Positions 58,846 through 64,000 of a stretch of 64,000 bases of DNA are shown here, in pieces (the stretch's first letter is position 1; every line of letters starts with the position of its first letter). The stretch comes from Lancefieldella rimae ATCC 49626. GTDB lineage: Bacteria > Actinomycetota > Coriobacteriia > Coriobacteriales > Atopobiaceae. The stretch covers positions 376,430 through 440,429 of the forward strand of contig NZ_ACFE01000002.1 of assembly GCF_000174015.1 (NCBI RefSeq). The letters run 5' to 3'. The notes beneath the pieces were generated by a model. The model did no database searches. It worked only from the letters and a program-made list of their open reading frames with translations, and was not told where the DNA came from. A program made the translations under genes and the position numbers.

Positions 58846-59951
58846 AGAGCTTTAGTATCCTGAGATGCATGCAAAGATGTGTCTTGCTCTTTGGGCGAAT
58901 CAGTCCTCTGATTGGGCACGCGATCGTAAAATACAACGCGGTAGAAAAGCTCGGAAATTTCGCGCTGGTCGTGTGTTTGTCCCAGTATCCACATTGTTTT
59001 GGCGACAAGAGCTTCGGTGCTCATGTCATCACCCGCAAGAATGCCGTCTTTGTGAGCATAGGTGCTTCCAACCTGATACACGCCAAGATCGAGGCCTTCT
59101 TCGGGTACCTGTGTGGTAACTACGATGATGCGCCCGGATGAAATCCAATCGTTGATGGCTTTTTCGTATTCACCGTCGTGATCGGGAATGCCTCCGATGC
59201 CAAATGTTTCCAGCACGATTGCGTCGTAATCACGCTTGAGCAGATAAAATATGCTTGGATTGAGCTCTGGTGTGAGCTTGAGTACGATAACTCGTTCGTT
59301 GAGTTTGGTATAGGTTTGCAAGCTGGTATGTGTGCGAGAGTCGTGAGGGCCTGCCTTCTCGTCAAGACAGATAACTCCTGCATCAGCTCCAGTATAACTG
59401 CGGATAATTCGATTACCGCGAATATGAGCCAAAGCGGGAAAGTTCATGCTGGTAAATGCATTGAAGCTAAGGGTGCGCTGCTTATGTGCGCGTGTCCCCG
59501 CAATGACTTCATTGCCAAAGACTACGACAACTCCGCAGCTCTTCTCGTCAATGGCGTAAAGTACCGAATGGTAGAGGTTAAGTTTTGCATCGGTAAACGG
59601 ATTTGCCATGGGTTGCTGGGAACCGGTCAGCACGATTGGCTTGGGGCTATTCTGAATAAGATACGACAGAGCGGCTGCGGTGTATGCCATGGTGTCGGTG
59701 CCGTGCAGGATAACAAAGCCGTCGTAGTTGTCGTAATTTTCGATGATGTCACGGCACAGGTGTATCCAATCGCGAGGACGCATGTTGGTACTGTCGATAT
59801 TCATGGGTTGGATAAAGTCAAACGCACAGAGTTCATTGATGAGAGGAACGTTTGCGACCAAATCTTCTCCCGATATATTAGGAGTAAGGCCTGCTGCGGT
59901 GGAGACGGAAGCAATGGTCCCCCCGGTGGCAATGATTAAAAGTTTTTTCAC
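58842..59951 (-). CDS. L-asparaginase (type I)
   Basis: 369 residues. ATGGTIASVSTAAGLTP near 8 holds the first catalytic Thr and HGTDTMAYTAAALSYL near 83 the second Thr with Asp. Cytoplasmic in type. A tail of about 40 residues follows the normal end. It is coupled to the DMT transporter gene downstream. The enzyme releases ammonia from asparagine. The 200 bp up to 60155 contain the divergent promoters and no gene. Confidence 0.9.
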   Translation of the reverse strand: MKKLLIIATGGTIASVSTAAGLTPNISGEDLVANVPLINELCAFDFIQPMNIDSTNMRPRDWIHLCRDIIENYDNYDGFVILHGTDTMAYTAAALSYLIQNSPKPIVLTGSQQPMANPFTDAKLNLYHSVLYAIDEKSCGVVVVFGNEVIAGTRAHKQRTLSFNAFTSMNFPALAHIRGNRIIRSYTGADAGVICLDEKAGPHDSRTHTSLQTYTKLNERVIVLKLTPELNPSIFYLLKRDYDAIVLETFGIGGIPDHDGEYEKAINDWISSGRIIVVTTQVPEEGLDLGVYQVGSTYAHKDGILAGDDMSTEALVAKTMWILGQTHDQREISELFYRVVFYDRVPNQRTDSPKEQDTSLHASQDTKAL

Positions 59952-60155
59952 AACCGCACGACCTCCAGATATTTCGCGGATACCCGCCAGCCGAACTATT
60001 GTAATCGCCTTCGGAGCGGAATGGCTCGAAAACTAAGATCTGTAACAGCTTTGTATTTTTTAGCGAGAAGAACGCAAGAATTGCAGTATATTCATACCTG
60101 TTTGAAACAATGCATACGGCAGGTGTCTGTGTGCGGAGGAGAATGACACGGGTAA

Positions 60156-60629
60156 ATGGCACAGAAGAATTTATTTGGACGTCAACGACGTACAACGCAG
60201 GTCCCACCTACTATATCTCGCGACGGTTCTACGGCATCTCGGGATGAGCGTTCGACATCTCCGCGTCGTGTACAAGGCCGTCACGCTGCTCATTATATGC
60301 GCCCACAAAATGAACGGCGCACCGATCCGGTACGTCATGCACGTGCAGATGTTGCTCGAGCACAAGGTCACCCGGCTACCCGATACGGTACGCATTACGG
60401 AACTCTAAACCCTCGCGATGAAGTTCAGGCGGCATATGCAAACAGACGCCGCCGTTCTTCTCGCATGAAAACAGGGCGGGTGGCGATTGCCGTTGTTATT
60501 GCACTCATTTTATTGTGGTTGGTGGTTACGCTCGTGAGCTCATGTGTACAGAGCGGTGCCACAAAGGATGTGACATCGTCTGACGCACAAACGACCGTAA
60601 TGGGAACCGTGTCTACGTCTACCAATTAA
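60156..60629 (+). CDS. Hypothetical Arg-rich single-pass membrane protein
   Basis: 157 residues. The first 105 are polar and Arg-rich (RRTTQVPPTISRDG..., RRVQGRHAAHY..., RRRRSSRMKTG), then one helix (about 108-127: VAIAVVIALILLWLVVTLV) and a short Ser/Thr-rich outer tail. Basic inside, membrane-anchored: possibly DNA- or envelope-associated. The ATG is the first after an in-frame TAA; GGAGGAG is 17 nt upstream, farther than ideal. No family. Confidence 0.55.
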   Translation: MAQKNLFGRQRRTTQVPPTISRDGSTASRDERSTSPRRVQGRHAAHYMRPQNERRTDPVRHARADVARAQGHPATRYGTHYGTLNPRDEVQAAYANRRRRSSRMKTGRVAIAVVIALILLWLVVTLVSSCVQSGATKDVTSSDAQTTVMGTVSTSTN

Positions 60630-60712
60630 AAGCTTGTCAAGAGCGCGGGGCGCAAAGCTCCAATCAATGTCGCACTGAGAGGTCAAGGGTCAGATGTTTG
60701 CGCACTAAATGC

Positions 60713-61612
60713 TTACGAGGCACTCTTTGGCACATCCGACAGGTCAAGGTTGAGATCTACCGAGCCAGAAATACCGGCCACGGTACCTTTTGGTGTGTAT
60801 TGCCACATGACAAAGGAAATTGAACCGTCGGGCTTTCCATCATATTGTGCCAGCCAAATACGCCCCGTGAGGGTAGAGAGGTCATATTTGCTGAGGTCAT
60901 AGCTGTTGCCGTATATGATTGCTCGGTACCCATTCTTCTGTATTTCATCGCAAAATGCATTGGCTATGGCAGTTGCTTCTTCACGGGTAAGCGCATCGGC
61001 CCGACCGCCTCCTTCCGGCGACGGTTCCATATCGAAGGCTATCGGATAATCAAGTGATGCTCCATCGAGCTGCTTGAGCACGAACCGCGCTTCTTCTCTG
61101 GCCTCTTCCTCGGTGATTGCCTGTGAGAAAAAGTACACGCCGACATCAATTCCCGCATTTTTTGCACCGGAAAGGTTTTGGGTAAAGAAGTCGTCAACAT
61201 GTAAGGTTCCCTCTGAAGACCCTCGGTAGCCAAGACGAATATAGGCAAACGATATGCCGTCTTGTGCAACGGAGCTCCAGTTAATCTGTTGCTGGTGAGA
61301 AGAGACATCGATACCGGTGCGAGAGATTGTCTGTCCGTTTTGTACATAGCTCAAACGACCCGACTCATCGGTTTTAAGATTGCTCCAGTCGTAAGGTGAG
61401 GGCACCTTTTGCTGAGAAGAAAACGGAGAGAGAAGAAAGAGGTTGTACACGCAGGAGCCGATAAGTGCTACGACAAAGATGCTGCATACCAAAAAGATTC
61501 CAAAGCCAAGGGTCTTCCCTTTGGAAGAGAGCCTTTGGAGTCGATGCGTGCGGCGCACGTTTTGGCCGCCTTTGTGTGGTTTTTTGTTTTTGCTGCGTGA
61601 ACTGTTCGGCAT
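60713..61612 (-). CDS. GH25 lysozyme (N-acetylmuramidase), membrane-anchored
   Basis: 299 residues. An Arg/Lys-rich N-terminus and one membrane helix (about 36-60) precede the GH25 domain (about 95-299), which has GIDVSSHQQQINW (catalytic-side Asp), YIRLGYRGSS, GVYFFSQAI and YPIAFDMEPS (catalytic Asp/Glu). It cleaves peptidoglycan glycan chains. The anchor suggests a role in the cell's own wall growth rather than a phage lysin. Confidence 0.9.
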   Translation of the reverse strand: MPNSSRSKNKKPHKGGQNVRRTHRLQRLSSKGKTLGFGIFLVCSIFVVALIGSCVYNLFLLSPFSSQQKVPSPYDWSNLKTDESGRLSYVQNGQTISRTGIDVSSHQQQINWSSVAQDGISFAYIRLGYRGSSEGTLHVDDFFTQNLSGAKNAGIDVGVYFFSQAITEEEAREEARFVLKQLDGASLDYPIAFDMEPSPEGGGRADALTREEATAIANAFCDEIQKNGYRAIIYGNSYDLSKYDLSTLTGRIWLAQYDGKPDGSISFVMWQYTPKGTVAGISGSVDLNLDLSDVPKSAS

Positions 61613-61636
61613 TATGCGCTGCGCCTTACGTGTCGT

Positions 61637-63118
61637 TTACTGGTGATAAAACGAACCCTGTTCAAAGAGGGGCTCACAGCATACGTTAATGCCCAGCTTT
61701 CGGAACACCTCTTCATCGGCGGCGGGAATGATGGAAGAGAAGTATACGTCACATCCCTTGAGGAAATCCGCAGAAGCTATGGCATCTTTTGCGAGACTGT
61801 TGGAAATGGAGCTGATGGAAAGGGCGATAAGCATTTCTCCTGCCGTCAGGGCATGCTGCTTTTCTCGCAATGTTTTTGACTTTAAGCTGCAGATGGGTTC
61901 AAGAGCTTCATCCGATACGATGTACGCTTTTTTATCAACGTGTGCACTGTACTTAAGCGCTTTCAGCAGCACCGAAGCGCTTGCGTCGAGCAGCTCCGAA
62001 GCCTTTCCGGTAATAACTGTGCCGTCGGGTGCAACCAAGGCACCGGCCTGTTTTCCGGTGACTTCGGCCTTAATAAGCGCGCTGGCATGTGCTGGCGAGA
62101 AGTTCTGGTCTACTCCCACTTCTTTCATGAGGAGACTGATCTTATCGAGCTCGCGCTCACCCATGCCGGTTCTCTCAAGGCGTTCCGCCGTCTTGAACCA
62201 GCGGCGAACGATTTCGGCACGGCTTGCATTTTGACACGCTTCGTCGTCGATGATGCAGTTGCCGACCATGTTGACGCCCATATCGGTGGGCGACTGATAC
62301 GGGCTTGTACCGGCAATCTTCTCCATAATGGCCTTGAGAACGGGGAAGGCTTCCACGTCTCGGTTGTAGTTAACCGTGACGGTATTGTGCGCTTCAAGAT
62401 GATAAGGATCGATGACGTTATTGTCGTCAAGATCGGCGGTTGCGGCCTCATAGGCAACGTTAACCGGATGTTTAAGTGGGAGGTTCCATACCGGAAACGT
62501 CTCAAACTTTGCATAGCCAGCCTTTATGCCGCGGGTGTTTTCGTTGTAAAGCTGAGAGAGGCATACGGCCAGTTTGCCCGAACCCGGACCGGGAGCGGTG
62601 ACTACTACCAAAGGATGAGAAGTTTTTACATACTCGTTTTTCCCGTAGCCTTCTTCGGAAACAATGAGATCCACATTTGATGGATATCCCAAAATGGGAT
62701 AATGACGATATACGTGGATTCCCATGTTTTCGAGACGTGTCTGATACGCCTCTGCCTTTGGTTGTCCCGAGAATCGGGTGATGACTACGCCGCCAATGGC
62801 CAAGTCACGGCCACGGAAAATGTCCATCAGACGTAAGACGTCATCGGCATACGTAATACCGATATCGCTGCGACGTTTTCCAGATTCAATGTCGGCGGCA
62901 CTGATGGCAAAGATAACCTCGGCTTCTTCTGAGAGCTGCTGCAGCATTCGAGCCTTTGAGTCGGGCTCAAATCCGGGGAGCACCCGGGAAGCATGATTAT
63001 CATCAAGAAGCTTGCCGCCAAACTCAAGGTACAACTTTCCGCCAAATTCGCTGATGCGCTGACGGATTCTATCTGCTTGCATGCTGATGTACATAGTATT
63101 GTCAAATCCGATACGCAT
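61637..63118 (-). CDS. DUF1846 family protein
   Basis: 493 residues from the ATG at 63118 (GGGAGG upstream), family length about 500. It opens MRIGFDNTMYISMQADRIRQRI and has GGVVITRFSGQPKAEAYQTRLENMGI, VVVTAPGPGSGKLAVCLSQLY near 170 and DPYHLEAHNTVTVNYNRDVEAFP near 250. DUF1846 proteins are conserved in anaerobic Gram-positives; a P-loop-like GPGSGK is present. No function is established. Confidence 0.9.
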   Translation of the reverse strand: MRIGFDNTMYISMQADRIRQRISEFGGKLYLEFGGKLLDDNHASRVLPGFEPDSKARMLQQLSEEAEVIFAISAADIESGKRRSDIGITYADDVLRLMDIFRGRDLAIGGVVITRFSGQPKAEAYQTRLENMGIHVYRHYPILGYPSNVDLIVSEEGYGKNEYVKTSHPLVVVTAPGPGSGKLAVCLSQLYNENTRGIKAGYAKFETFPVWNLPLKHPVNVAYEAATADLDDNNVIDPYHLEAHNTVTVNYNRDVEAFPVLKAIMEKIAGTSPYQSPTDMGVNMVGNCIIDDEACQNASRAEIVRRWFKTAERLERTGMGERELDKISLLMKEVGVDQNFSPAHASALIKAEVTGKQAGALVAPDGTVITGKASELLDASASVLLKALKYSAHVDKKAYIVSDEALEPICSLKSKTLREKQHALTAGEMLIALSISSISNSLAKDAIASADFLKGCDVYFSSIIPAADEEVFRKLGINVCCEPLFEQGSFYHQ

Positions 63119-63230
63119 AAAATCCTCCCTTGAGCTCTTTGCTGGTGAGATTGTATCATCGTGGGCGGACAACAATGAGATGATGCTCAAACACAAGGCA
63201 AGAAGCCTCAGAAGTCTTGAAGGGATTTGT

Positions 63231-63680
63231 ATGAAAACAACACCACAACAACCCGGCTCTTCTCGCGTGAAAATCGTCATCAAGAGTGTAGGTACGGCTT
63301 TTGGATACGGTATGCTTGCAGCTCTTGGTTTGGGTCTTTTTGTTTTTCTTTTTGGAACGCTAACTTCGGGCGGCAATATTGAGGTTGGGTCGGATTGGAC
63401 CCGCCGCGTGTTGTATGTGGTTTCCTCTCTTGCAATTATTGCCGCCGGTGCAGGCATGTTGTTTTCAGGCAGAGAGTATGCCGAAAAGCAGCGAGGATTT
63501 ACAAAAGATATCGCGGCACTTGAAACGCACATCACAGACGACGGGAAGATTGATTCAAGAATTAAAGACCTTGCGCCTGCGGGTATCCAATGGGCAACGG
63601 CGATTCTTGTGGCTGCGGCAGGTTCCTTTTTTGTTGCCGCACTCTACGATGAAATTATGGGCAGATTCTTTCTTTTATAG
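63231..63680 (+). CDS. Hypothetical membrane protein
   Basis: 149 residues from the ATG at 63231 (GAAGGG upstream). Three hydrophobic segments: FGYGMLAALGLGLFVFLFG near 24-43, VLYVVSSLAIIAAGAGMLF near 60-79 and IQWATAILVAAAGSFFVAAL near 118-138. Charged middle (REYAEKQRGFTKDIAAL). No family recognised. Divergent from the DUF1846 gene across a 112-bp gap that must hold both promoters. Confidence 0.65.
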   Translation: MKTTPQQPGSSRVKIVIKSVGTAFGYGMLAALGLGLFVFLFGTLTSGGNIEVGSDWTRRVLYVVSSLAIIAAGAGMLFSGREYAEKQRGFTKDIAALETHITDDGKIDSRIKDLAPAGIQWATAILVAAAGSFFVAALYDEIMGRFFLL

Positions 63681-63687
63681 GGAGCAG

Positions 63688-64000
63688 CTAGTAAAGCGGG
63701 AGTTCTCCTGTTAAAGGATCAATTTTCTCTGCCGGCAAAGGCTCAAAGGCAAGACAGGTAAACGTAGGCTCTCCATGGAATTCGGTGAAGCCTGCGTCGC
63801 GGATGAGTGCTACGGCAAAACCGAGTTCTCTTCCGCGTTCATATAAATCGAGAAGCGCTTCTTCCGAGTCAACATATACGCATACCTTTGCAACGCCCGC
63901 ATCAAACCAATCGGAGAGCGGCGTTGCGTCTTGCCGGTCATGGTCAAGGTAAACCCAGCTTTCGGCTGCATTGAGACGTACTTGCGAGAGACGGTTTTCT
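63688..64000 (-). CDS. Pth2-type peptidyl-tRNA hydrolase, 3' part
   Basis: The frame enters from the right edge and ends at TAG (63688-63690). The visible 103 residues include KVCVYVDSEEALLDLYERGRE, the family signature AVALIRDAGFTEF and TFTCLAFEPLPAEKIDPLTG, as in Pth2 (archaeal/eukaryotic-type) hydrolases. These also occur in some bacteria. Its first half, with the catalytic Lys, is outside the window. Convergent with the previous gene. Confidence 0.78.
   Translation of the reverse strand, partial: ENRLSQVRLNAAESWVYLDHDRQDATPLSDWFDAGVAKVCVYVDSEEALLDLYERGRELGFAVALIRDAGFTEFHGEPTFTCLAFEPLPAEKIDPLTGELPLY

Overview
The window is bacterial chromosomal DNA. Gene content, protein style, moderate GC and gene order (glmM-acpS-nnr-alr-UDG-tsaE, split transketolase, DUF969/DUF979/pcp, DUF1846 protein, LuxS) suggest an actinobacterium of the class Coriobacteriia, probably an Atopobium/Lancefieldella-like member of Atopobiaceae. 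This is inferred from protein character only, because no rRNA gene is present.

Layout. 1-6.9 kb: ribosomal proteins L13/S9, then a plus-strand cell-wall and cofactor cluster ending in tsaE. 6.9-17.6 kb: an accessory island. It starts with a PTS EIIC remnant fused to the end of tsaE, followed by a broken type II-A CRISPR-cas operon (no cas9, 5'-truncated cas1, intact cas2 and csn2). Next comes a CRISPR array whose first four repeats look normal but whose later repeats are separated by seven inserts of 0.53-1.15 kb. The inserts carry pieces of phage genes (MuF-type head protein with a toxin-like tail, terminase), chromosomal-type genes (M20 peptidase end, DUF488, ilvE start), high-GC lipoproteins and a possible transposase end. 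After the last repeat, phage scaffold DNA is joined to a ParB-like gene by a single type I-E-like CRISPR repeat. A damaged RelBE-type toxin-antitoxin pair closes the island. 17.6-64 kb: ordinary chromosome with Pr6Pr/HD proteins, luxS, a CobW GTPase, a betaine-type ABC transporter, a metal ABC transporter, a sirtuin, KdgT, transketolase, an NfnAB-like flavoprotein pair, an ABC-2 exporter, Pth, the 5-oxoproline transporter with pcp, prs-glmU, tRNA-Gln, a polyprenyl synthetase, galE, a trehalose PTS operon with TreR, a two-component system with a truncated regulator, asparaginase, GH25 lysozyme, a DUF1846 protein and the end of a Pth2-type hydrolase.

The most unusual region is 9.16-16.5 kb, where CRISPR repeats punctuate long non-spacer DNA. 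Two explanations compete. One is real capture or recombination of long DNA at repeats in a locus without Cas9. The other is an assembly chimera in which an array and protospacer-bearing replicons were joined through shared 30-nt sequences. Phage content, cut genes, two junctions in the same phage terminator and a junction at a second repeat type favour a chimera. Chromosomal-type inserts and the lack of an obvious shared PAM leave real capture possible. Only read-level data can decide.

Several dispersed intergenic repeat families also occur: a TTTAGTGGTG element (two copies), a GCTGCC-ended inverted-repeat element (three copies) and a TGTGATGCA motif cluster.
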